Assembly (NCBI RefSeq): GCF_002236115.1
Contig: NZ_NIWT01000003.1
Span: forward strand, 787,070 to 851,069
Length of the DNA stretch: 64,000 nt
Direction of reading: 5' to 3'
From: Pseudomonas jessenii
GTDB taxonomy: Bacteria; Pseudomonadota; Gammaproteobacteria; Pseudomonadales; Pseudomonadaceae
A program made the position numbers and the translations under genes. Under the pieces are notes generated by a model. The model made no database searches. It was not told the DNA's origin and was given only the letters and a program-made list of their open reading frames with translations. Below are positions 56,859 to 64,000 of the stretch, in pieces (within the stretch, counting starts at the first letter, position 1; each line of letters starts with the position of its first letter).

Positions 56859-59695
56859 GCAAGGAACGTTACGGCATCCGCCGCTTTGCCCTTTTGAACA
56901 CCGCCGGCTACAGCCTCGGCCTGTTCCCGCTGGAAGAGCCGCTATCGGTATACGGCGCCAACAACTTGGGTAAATCCGCCTCGATCAACGCCCTGCAGTT
57001 CCCGATCCTGGCGCGCATGTCGGACATGAGCTTCGGCAAGTACAGCCTGGAGCAGTCCCGGCGCTTCTACTTCGCCTCGGACACCAGCTACATCCTGGTG
57101 GAGGTGAACCTGCCCCACGGCCCCCACGTGATCGGTGTGGTCGGCCGCGGCCCGGGCGGCGGCTTCGGTCACCAGTTCTTTGCCTATGCCGGCAAACTGG
57201 ACCTGGCCCACTACCAGAAAAACGACACCTGCCTGCGCCAGAAAGAACTGTTCACCAACCTTGAGCGCGAAGGCCTGAAAGCCTACGAACTCAAGCCGGA
57301 CGAACTGCGCCGCCTGCTGGTTGGCGGTCACACTTCGATCCCGCTGGACCTGACGCTGATCCCGCTACGCTCCACCAGCGAGCAGAGCCTGAAGACCTTC
57401 CGCGCCCTGTTCATCAACCTGCTGCACATGCGCGAAATCACCGCGGCCAAGCTCAAGCAGCTGTTCCTCGATGCCTTCGAACACAGCCTGCGTTCCGGCA
57501 GCGTCGACTACATCGCCGCGTGCGAAGAAGCGTTCCGCGATGTACGACGCATGGAGCAGGACTACAACTCGCTGGTCGCCGCCGGCCCGCTGGTCGAAGC
57601 CCTGGCCAACGGCGTGAAGCAACGCGACATTCTGCGCGGCAAACTGCACCGGATCTCACCGCTGCTCGACTCCTTGCTCGGCACCTGGTCGGACTACGCC
57701 AGTGCGCGCAAGGAAGAGCTGACCATTCAGGCCGAGCACTACCGCAACGAGCAGGATGCCCTGCAAAACGACCAGCGCGGTGGCACCCAGGAACTGATGC
57801 GTCTGGAACGGGAAATCACCGGCATCCAGCGCTGGCTCGGCGAATTGTCGGTGCTCAAGCATCGCTTTGCCCTGGTCGATGACGTCAAGGTGCTGGAGCA
57901 GCAGCTGCTGGCCGCCAAGGACGCTCACGATGAACTGGCCGGTGCGCTGGCACAGTCCCGCCAGTTCAGCGCCGAAGACCTGGACGAGCGCCTGCGCGAC
58001 CTGGAAAAACGCCTGAAGTCGGTCAAGCAGCAGCTCGATCACGCCGACAACAACAGTTATGCCCGCCTGCGCGAAGAATTCTCGCAGCAAGACGTCGAAC
58101 GCCTGATGCGCCTGTTCAACAGCGCACTGTTCAGCCTGCCGCTGGGTGAACACGGGATCACCCTCGACGACGACGGCGAGTGGGTCAAATCCGTGGAGCT
58201 GATCCTCGACGGTTTCAAAGGCGAACGCTTCGAAGTGCCGGGCCTGTCCATCGACATCTCGCACATCGAACCACCGGCGCTGCAGGCCCTGGCTGACCGC
58301 GCAGCCCTGCGCGACCAGAAGGAGCGCCTGGACAAAGAACTCAAGCAACTGAAGACCCAGCAGGCCGTGGCGGCCGACCGCGCCGCGAGCAAGACCCAGA
58401 CTGAAGTGCTGTACCAGCAAGTGCTGGATGCGCAGAAAGCCCTGGAAGATTTCCGTCGCGCGCAAACCCTGAGCGCCGAGGAAGGCGACAAGCTGGAACA
58501 GATGGCACAGATGGAAGCCGCACAGGACGAATTGAAGCGTTCCAGCGATGCCTTTACCGAGCGCGTCCAGCAACTGTCGGCCAAGCTACAACTGGTCGGC
58601 CGCCAGATCGGCGACATGGAAGCCAAGCAACGCACCCTCGACGACGCCCTGCGCCGTCGCCAGTTGTTGCCGGCGGACCTGCCGTTCGGCACACCGTTCA
58701 TGGACCCGATCGACGATTCCATGGACAACCTGCTGCCACTGCTCAACGACTATCAGGACAGCTGGCAAGGCCTGCTGCGGGCCGACGGCCAGATCGAAGC
58801 GCTGTACGCCCAGGTACGCCTCAAGGGCGTGGCCAAGTTCGACAGCGAAGACGATATGGAGCGTCGCCTGCAACTGCTGATCAACGCCTATGCGCACCGT
58901 ACCGACGAAGCCCTGACCCTGGGCAAGGCTCGCCGTGCCGCCGTGACAGACATCGCCCGGACCCTGCGCAACATCCGCAGCGACTATGACAGCCTCGAAC
59001 ACCAACTGGCACTGTTCAACCGCGAGATCAACAAACGCCAGGTCTCCAACCTGCAAAGCTTCCGCATCGTGCTCGCACCGAACAAGGAAGCGCTCAAGCA
59101 CATCGACCAGATCATTCACAGCGCAGGTCAGTATGAAGAAGGCGAAACCCTGTCGGTCTTCGATCTGAGCCAAAGCGCCGAGCAGGACAACAAGAACGAA
59201 GAGGCCAAGGAATACCTGGCGCGGCTGGTGGCGGCCAACCACAACCAGCTCGGCCTCAAGGACTTGTTCGAACTGGCGTTCGAGATCACCAAGGTCAACG
59301 GCCAACCGGTGATCCACACCGACATCGACGGCGCGGCGTCCAACGGCACCACCATGACCATCAAGGCGCTGACCAACATGTACTTGTTGCTGCACTTGAT
59401 GGACCGTGACCAGGCCGGTCGCGTGCGCCTGCCGTACTACCTCGACGAGGCGGCGGACATCGATGAGAAGAACCAGGCCGCATTGCTGGAAACCAGCCTG
59501 CAACTGGGCTTCGTGCCGATCCTGGCGAGCGTGAAGCCGCAGGTCTGCGCCAGTGTCGCCATCGACCTGGAAGGTGGCAGCGGCCCGGCCGGTATCTACA
59601 TCGATGAGGCGGACTGGAAGTACATCCGTCGTCACGATCAGGTAAGGGCGACGATCAACGAACAAGCGGATGAACCGGAGCTGGATGCGGTCTGA
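56855..59695 (+). CDS. mksB: MksB, SMC-like ATPase of MksBEF condensin
   Basis: A 946-residue SMC-like protein. Walker A GANNLGKS is at residues 34-41, Walker B PYYLDEAADID near 860-870, and between them are long coiled coils with a central hinge. It compacts DNA and takes part in chromosome segregation. No gene for an MksG/JetD TOPRIM nuclease follows: the next genes are on the other strand. A strong terminator ends the operon. Confidence 0.95.
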   Translation: MSKERYGIRRFALLNTAGYSLGLFPLEEPLSVYGANNLGKSASINALQFPILARMSDMSFGKYSLEQSRRFYFASDTSYILVEVNLPHGPHVIGVVGRGPGGGFGHQFFAYAGKLDLAHYQKNDTCLRQKELFTNLEREGLKAYELKPDELRRLLVGGHTSIPLDLTLIPLRSTSEQSLKTFRALFINLLHMREITAAKLKQLFLDAFEHSLRSGSVDYIAACEEAFRDVRRMEQDYNSLVAAGPLVEALANGVKQRDILRGKLHRISPLLDSLLGTWSDYASARKEELTIQAEHYRNEQDALQNDQRGGTQELMRLEREITGIQRWLGELSVLKHRFALVDDVKVLEQQLLAAKDAHDELAGALAQSRQFSAEDLDERLRDLEKRLKSVKQQLDHADNNSYARLREEFSQQDVERLMRLFNSALFSLPLGEHGITLDDDGEWVKSVELILDGFKGERFEVPGLSIDISHIEPPALQALADRAALRDQKERLDKELKQLKTQQAVAADRAASKTQTEVLYQQVLDAQKALEDFRRAQTLSAEEGDKLEQMAQMEAAQDELKRSSDAFTERVQQLSAKLQLVGRQIGDMEAKQRTLDDALRRRQLLPADLPFGTPFMDPIDDSMDNLLPLLNDYQDSWQGLLRADGQIEALYAQVRLKGVAKFDSEDDMERRLQLLINAYAHRTDEALTLGKARRAAVTDIARTLRNIRSDYDSLEHQLALFNREINKRQVSNLQSFRIVLAPNKEALKHIDQIIHSAGQYEEGETLSVFDLSQSAEQDNKNEEAKEYLARLVAANHNQLGLKDLFELAFEITKVNGQPVIHTDIDGAASNGTTMTIKALTNMYLLLHLMDRDQAGRVRLPYYLDEAADIDEKNQAALLETSLQLGFVPILASVKPQVCASVAIDLEGGSGPAGIYIDEADWKYIRRHDQVRATINEQADEPELDAV

Positions 59696-59714
59696 GGCTT
59701 GAATCGAAGGCAAT

Positions 59715-59749
59715 AAAAAGGCCGCGGTCCAATGGATCGCGGCCTTTTT
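59715..59749 (+). terminator. rho-independent terminator of mksFEB
   Basis: A 16-bp stem AAAAAGGCCGCGGTCC/GGATCGCGGCCTTTTT (one G-U pair), 3-base loop and T-run, 19 bases after mksB. Confidence 0.95.
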
Positions 59750-59790
59750 CATAGGTGTGTCATTTAGCTTTGCAGTGAACTTCAGAGCCT

Positions 59791-59875
59791 CTTCGCGGGC
59801 AAGCCCGCTCCTACATTTGATCGCATATCTTCAGGAACAACCCCGCCCCCTGTGGGAGCGGGCTTGCCCGCGAAG
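59791..59875. repeat. REP pair (BIME-like), copy 8
   Basis: Arms CTTCGCGGGCAAGCCCGCTC and GTGGGAGCGGGCTTGCCCGC form an inverted pair. This copy has GCCCGC in place of GCTCGC and one CCTAC variant, so it belongs to a diverged subtype. Confidence 0.87.
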
Positions 59876-59906
59876 GCGTCATCACAGACGCCACATAACC
59901 CACCGA

Positions 59907-62210
59907 CTATTTACCGAGGGAAATCTTCGGCGCCCAGCCCAGCCACTCCTCTTCGAACTTGTCGAACAGCGCGAACGTCTGCTCCGGTCGCGCCGGGCTA
60001 CCCATGCGCTCGCCATCCGGCGTGGCAAAGGCGACACCGCCCTGAATCATCGTCTCCAGTGATTCAGTACGCACCGTTGCACCTTTGAACAGGCCGACAT
60101 CGAAGTCGAAACCGCTGGTGTTCCAGAATCGTGTACCGCTGCGTACCAATGGCGCGTACTTCGGCTCGATCAGGATATGGATCAGCACGCGATCAGCGGT
60201 CTGGCCCAGTTCATAACCGGTCACCTTGCCCACGGTGATTTCGCGATACGTCACCGGCACCCCGGCCTTCAGCGAACCGCGACGTGCCGCGCTCAGCACC
60301 AGACTCAATCCCGCTTCCTGCTGGGCAGTTTCGGGCGCGGCGGCCAAAACGACAAAGCTCTTCTGCGGTCCCAGGTTCTTCGGCGCCGGTTGTACCTCAA
60401 TGTATTGCCCGGTCACCAGGGTTTCGAGGTTGGACGTCTTGATCAGGCCCAGTTCAGGCTTGACCACCCAGAACTGACTGCCGACCCGGGCAATGCGCTC
60501 TGGCACTTCGGTAATCCGCGCGGTCAACAGCACCGATTGCAGGTCCTCGCTGAGATCAACATCCTCCACCTTGCCGACATCCAGCCCCTTGAAACGAATC
60601 GGAGTGCCGGTACGCAGGCCATCAGCGCGATCGAGCTTGAGCGTGATGACTTCGCCCTTCTGCGTAGCGTCTTCATGGTTCGCGAACAGACGGAAACGTG
60701 GAATACGCTTCTGCAACGGGGCGTTGTCCTGCGGGGTCTCGAAGGCAATGCCGCCGGCCATCAAGCTTTGCAATGACTCGCTTTTAACCTGGACCCCGCC
60801 GGTCAGTCCGCCCGTGAGGGTGATGCCACTGGCGTTCCAGAAGCGCGTCGAGGCGTTGACCAGGCCTTCATATTCCTTCTCGATGTGCACGCCAATGATC
60901 AGTTGTTTCTTTTTGCGGGAGAACTGATAGCTCTGTACGGAGCCGACTTTGACCTGCTTGTAGAGAACCGGGCTGCCGACTTCCAGCGAACCGAGGTTTT
61001 CCGTGAACAAAACAAGGTGCAGGCCCGGTGCACGCAGATCCAGCGGCGGTGCCTTGGCCCGGGCTACAAACTCCCGCTGTGGCGCCGAACCCTTGTCGCC
61101 AGGCCGCACAGCGATGTAGTTACCTTTGACCAACGCCTCGAGACCGGTAATCCCCGCCAGGGAAATCGACGGCTTCACCACCCAGAACTGAGTGCCTTCG
61201 ACCAGGTAATCCTCGGCCAATGGGTCCATCGTCAACTCGGCGGTTGCGCCAGACAGATCCGCATCGACCTTCAGCGTTTTCAGGCTGCCCACCTGAATAC
61301 CCTTGTACATCACCGGTGTGCGACCGGCCTGCAAGCCGTCGAAATCACTGAGCTTGACCTTCACCCGGATACCGGCGGCGGCGGCGTCAAAGTCTTCATA
61401 TAGTCTGAACGGCAGGCTCGGATCGGTAGGCGGACTGTCCTTGCGGTTTTCGGGTGTGGCGAACGCAATACCACCGGCGACGATGCTGGCCAGGGACTCA
61501 CTGCGGACCTTCACACCCGACAGATTGGCGTCGATGCTGATGCCGCTGGCATTCCAGAAACGTGTGTGTTTGCGCACCAGTTTGGCGTAAGTCGGCTCAA
61601 TGAAGACCTTGAGCTCGACAGTGTTCTGGTCCTCGGACAATACATAGCTTTTGATCTGGCCCACTTTGATCTGTTTGTAAAACACCGGACTGCCACGGTT
61701 CAGCGAGCCCAGGCGGTCGGCCTTGATAGTCAAGTGCAGACCGGGCTGGGCATCGGAGAGCGGCGGTTCCTGGGCCAGGGCCTTGAACTTGCGGACCGGC
61801 TCGCCTTCCCCCGGGCTGATGGCGACATAGTTACCTGAAACCAGCGTCTCGAGACCGGTAATCCCTGCCAGCGTCACGCTCGGCTTGACCAGCCAGAAAC
61901 GCGTGCTGGTTCGCAGGTATGGCTCTACGTCCTTGTTCATTTCGATGCTGGCGATCACGCCTTTGGAACTGCCTTCGTCATCGAGCTTGAGACTTTTGAC
62001 CTTACCGACCGACATGCCTTTATAGACAACTTCGGTCTTGTTGGCCTGAATGCCCTCGCCGCTCTCAAAACGCACCTGAATCTCGATACCGGTCTCGTTA
62101 TAGGCACGCCAGCCGAGCCAGCCGCCAATGATCAAGGCGATCAGGGGCAACACCCAAATGGCAGACCAGTTCGAAGCCGGTCGGGTTTTCGCTACAGGCA
62201 AATCAGTCAT
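59907..62210 (-). CDS. pqiB: PqiB/LetB-like MCE-domain lipid-transport protein
   Basis: A 767-residue inner-membrane-anchored protein with one N-terminal helix (IWVLPLIALIIGGWLGWRAY). I count six MCE domains by their repeated form, for example GIEIQVRFESGEGIQANKT and PGLHLTIKADRLGSLNRGS, each followed by a TRFW segment. E. coli PqiB has three and LetB seven. Such proteins form tubes that carry phospholipids between membranes. It overlaps the upstream PqiA-like gene by 8 bases. Confidence 0.92.
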   Translation of the reverse strand: MTDLPVAKTRPASNWSAIWVLPLIALIIGGWLGWRAYNETGIEIQVRFESGEGIQANKTEVVYKGMSVGKVKSLKLDDEGSSKGVIASIEMNKDVEPYLRTSTRFWLVKPSVTLAGITGLETLVSGNYVAISPGEGEPVRKFKALAQEPPLSDAQPGLHLTIKADRLGSLNRGSPVFYKQIKVGQIKSYVLSEDQNTVELKVFIEPTYAKLVRKHTRFWNASGISIDANLSGVKVRSESLASIVAGGIAFATPENRKDSPPTDPSLPFRLYEDFDAAAAGIRVKVKLSDFDGLQAGRTPVMYKGIQVGSLKTLKVDADLSGATAELTMDPLAEDYLVEGTQFWVVKPSISLAGITGLEALVKGNYIAVRPGDKGSAPQREFVARAKAPPLDLRAPGLHLVLFTENLGSLEVGSPVLYKQVKVGSVQSYQFSRKKKQLIIGVHIEKEYEGLVNASTRFWNASGITLTGGLTGGVQVKSESLQSLMAGGIAFETPQDNAPLQKRIPRFRLFANHEDATQKGEVITLKLDRADGLRTGTPIRFKGLDVGKVEDVDLSEDLQSVLLTARITEVPERIARVGSQFWVVKPELGLIKTSNLETLVTGQYIEVQPAPKNLGPQKSFVVLAAAPETAQQEAGLSLVLSAARRGSLKAGVPVTYREITVGKVTGYELGQTADRVLIHILIEPKYAPLVRSGTRFWNTSGFDFDVGLFKGATVRTESLETMIQGGVAFATPDGERMGSPARPEQTFALFDKFEEEWLGWAPKISLGK

Positions 62211-62832
62211 GGTCGTCGTCCGACTCCGTGTTATCCCAAATCAGTCGGGGATCAAAAGTTACCGCGGCAAGCATCGTCAGAATCACCACCGTGGCGAAAG
62301 CGATGGCGCCAAGATTGGCTTCGATGCTGGCAAGCCGCCCAAAATTCACGACCGCCACGAGGATGGCAATCACAAAGATATCGAGCATCGACCAGCGGCC
62401 GATGAATTCAATGAAACGGTACATCCAGATACGCTGGCGAGCCGAAAGGGGCTGACGGCGCTGCACGGAAAACAGCAGCAGAGCGATGCCCACCAGCTTG
62501 AACGTGGGCACCACGATACTGGCGATAAACACCACGGCCGCAATGGGGAACATTCCGTAGTGCATCAGTTCGATCACACCTGCCATGATCGTGCTCGGCG
62601 CACCTTTGCCCAAGGAGTTCACGGTCATGATCGGCAGCAAATTGGCCGGTATGTAAAGAATGGCGGCGGTAATCAGCAATGCCCAGGTGCGCACCAGGCT
62701 ATTCGGGCTGCGGGCGTGTACCAGCGCCCCGCAGCGCGTACAGACTTGCTCATCGGTATCAGCTTCCTGCCTGTTCAATTCATGACATTCCTTGCAAATC
62801 AGAATGCCCGCATCAATCGCCCGCATGGGCAT
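62203..62832 (-). CDS. pqiA: PqiA-like membrane protein, second copy
   Basis: A 209-residue protein with a zinc-ribbon start (CKECHELN and CTRCGALV) and about four membrane helices, such as TWALLITAAILYIPANLLPI. E. coli PqiA is a single two-unit protein; this gene corresponds to one unit. It overlaps the upstream copy by up to 20 bases, depending on the start (62832 or 62826). Confidence 0.88.
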   Translation of the reverse strand: MPMRAIDAGILICKECHELNRQEADTDEQVCTRCGALVHARSPNSLVRTWALLITAAILYIPANLLPIMTVNSLGKGAPSTIMAGVIELMHYGMFPIAAVVFIASIVVPTFKLVGIALLLFSVQRRQPLSARQRIWMYRFIEFIGRWSMLDIFVIAILVAVVNFGRLASIEANLGAIAFATVVILTMLAAVTFDPRLIWDNTESDDDHD

Positions 62833-63472
62833 CCTCTCCTGATAACGCTTGCCAGATCTGGTGTGGAGACATTACGACCTCCAGCCAGACTTGAATCAGC
62901 AACAAACCAATGAAGCACACCAGGCCGAGGCCTACGGTGATGGCTGCCATATCTGCCAGTTTTACGATCGCTACCAGTACGCCCATGAAGTAAACCTCGA
63001 GCATCCCCCATTCGCGTATATGGTGATAAATGCGATAGAGCAGCAAGCCGTAGCTGCGTCCGACATCAAAACGGATACTCAACAATACGGTCAGTTGACA
63101 CAGCAGCTTGAGCAGCGGGATCCCCATGCTGCACAGGAATACAATCACTGAAACGCTTTGCATGCCCGTATCAAAAAGGGCGACAACGCCGCTCCAGACA
63201 GTGTCTTGCGAAGACTGCCCGAGTAGATTGAGCTGCATGATGGGTAAAAAGTTCGCCGGAATAAACAACAACAAGGCGGCTATGACAAGGGCGAGACTGC
63301 GCTGTACGACGTTGTACCGATTGGCATAAAGCTCGTAGCCACAGCGCGGGCACACGGCTTTTTCGCCATGGGCGAGTTCGGGTTTACGCATGAGCAAGTC
63401 GCACTCATGGCAGGCAACCAGATTTTCCAGTGGTATTTCTGACAGCTCTTTGGCGTCAACCGAATCCGGCAT
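62813..63472 (-). CDS. pqiA: PqiA-like membrane protein, first copy
   Basis: A 219-residue protein with the same plan: CHECDLLM and CPRCGYEL, then four helices (SLALVIAALLLFIPANFLPI). It heads the three-gene operon and lies 100 bases downstream of an rRNA operon terminator on the same strand. Together with the next gene it would equal one PqiA. Confidence 0.9.
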   Translation of the reverse strand: MPDSVDAKELSEIPLENLVACHECDLLMRKPELAHGEKAVCPRCGYELYANRYNVVQRSLALVIAALLLFIPANFLPIMQLNLLGQSSQDTVWSGVVALFDTGMQSVSVIVFLCSMGIPLLKLLCQLTVLLSIRFDVGRSYGLLLYRIYHHIREWGMLEVYFMGVLVAIVKLADMAAITVGLGLVCFIGLLLIQVWLEVVMSPHQIWQALSGEDAHAGD

Positions 63473-63570
63473 AAGCGCTCTGACTCTGAAAAAGTTGGAC
63501 CTATTCTAGTGTCCTGGGACAAAAATAACTGCGCCAATTTGTGCTTGATTGATCGTGCTTTTTCTACGAC

Positions 63571-63609
63571 AAAAACAAAACCCCTACCTGCATACGCAGA
63601 TAGGGGTTT
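63571..63609 (-). terminator. rRNA operon terminator
   Basis: On the minus strand AAACCCCTATCTGC pairs with GCAGGTAGGGGTTT (one G-U pair), followed by a T-rich stretch. It lies directly after 5S rRNA. Confidence 0.93.
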
Positions 63610-63619
63610 CGGAATTTAA

Positions 63620-63735
63620 TCTTGACGATGACCTACTCTCACATGGGGAAACCCCACACTACCATCGGCGATGCATCGTTTCACTGCTGAGTTCGGGATG
63701 GGATCAGGTGGTTCCAACGCTCTATGGTCGTCAAG
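63620..63735 (-). rRNA. rrf: 5S ribosomal RNA
   Basis: About 116 bases on the minus strand with the standard Pseudomonas 5S sequence: start CTTGACGACCATAGAGCGTT, then ACCACCTGATCCCATCCCGA and the end GTAGGTCATCGTCAAG. Ends are set by pairing of the terminal helix; they may be off by 1-3 bases. Confidence 0.97.
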
Positions 63736-63892
63736 AAATTCGGGTACTGACTCGTGGCCGGTTGGCCTCGCTTCAGCAAATTGGGTATGTGACAGCTTTC
63801 GGTGTTTTGCAAGAGTCGAACTTTCGGTTCGTTTCGTCTTCATACACCGCAATCTGATGCTCTTTCGAGTAGTCAAATTGCTTGGGTGTTAT

Positions 63893-64000
63893 ATGGTCAA
63901 GCCTCACGGGCAATTAGTATTGGTTAGCTCAACGCCTCACAGCGCTTACACACCCAACCTATCAACGTCGTAGTCTTCGACGGCCCTTCAGGGGACTCAA
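63893..64000 (-). rRNA. rrl: 23S ribosomal RNA, 3' end (partial)
   Basis: The last ~108 bases of 23S, on the minus strand, contain GTAAGCGCTGTGAGGCGTTG and end in CCGTGAGGCTTGACCAT, matching the 3' terminus of 23S by comparison with E. coli GGCTTAACC. The gene continues past the right edge. The 157 bases to 5S hold only spacer. Confidence 0.95.

Noticed and set aside
63549..63973. Plus-strand frames across the rRNA region
   Set aside because: They lie over 5S and 23S rRNA and their spacer, so they are not genes.

Overview
The window is chromosomal DNA of a Pseudomonas, most probably the P. fluorescens group. The gene order mqo - small proteins - hpt/upp/uraA - hemH - light/photolyase genes - pagL - murI - moeB - prmC - prfA - hemA - TPR lipoprotein - lolB - ispE - tRNA-Gln - prs - rplY - pth - ychF follows the P. 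aeruginosa PA4640-PA4673 order as I remember it. GC-rich codon use and the many GTGGGAGCGRGCTTGCTCGCGA repeat pairs (split here as GTGGGAGCG and CTTGCTCGCGA) also fit that group. I see no prophage, insertion sequence or CRISPR array.

Layout. 0-9.1 kb: a lipoprotein fragment, malate:quinone oxidoreductase, small proteins, purine/pyrimidine salvage, ferrochelatase and an SDR-like epimerase. 9.2-15.1 kb: a probable light-response locus. It has a FAD oxidoreductase, a fused DUF523-DUF1722 protein (RudS/TudS-type tRNA thiouridine desulfidase family), a LitR/CarH-like MerR regulator with a decayed cobalamin site, a CPD photolyase and an SDR. Both promoter regions carry TTGTACA boxes. 15.2-20.6 kb (minus): lipid A deacylase, glutamate racemase, MoeB, then hemA-prfA-prmC. 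20.8-27.8 kb (plus): TPR lipoprotein, lolB, ispE, tRNA-Gln, prs, rplY, pth, ychF.

27.9-38.2 kb is an accessory block between ychF and tRNA-Met: a fosmidomycin-type exporter, a chemoreceptor, and a LysR regulator divergent from a spermidine/putrescine-type ABC importer with an amidase. 38.3-52.2 kb holds a DUF2817 peptidase, gamma-glutamyltransferase, a HigBA toxin-antitoxin pair, Ddl, an AraC regulator, a cupin, a flavin reductase, a BdlA-like PAS chemoreceptor, two transporters, a secreted protein of unknown function and a SET-domain protein. 52.2-59.7 kb holds carbonic anhydrase, an acidic protein, rimI with a probable DNA polymerase III psi subunit, and the MksFEB condensin operon. 59.9-64 kb (minus) holds a PqiAB-like lipid-transport operon and the 3' end of an rRNA operon (5S and the tail of 23S).

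The most interesting unit is the light locus. It joins a photoreceptor-family regulator to DNA photorepair and to a protein whose family removes sulfur from 4-thiouridine, the near-UV-absorbing tRNA nucleoside. Smaller points are a 29-codon ORF overlapping the pth start, a 21-codon ORF whose ribosome-binding site lies in a hairpin, REP pairs whose linkers recur at distant loci in inverted orientation, a six-domain MCE protein, and an MksBEF operon without an adjacent MksG/JetD nuclease gene.
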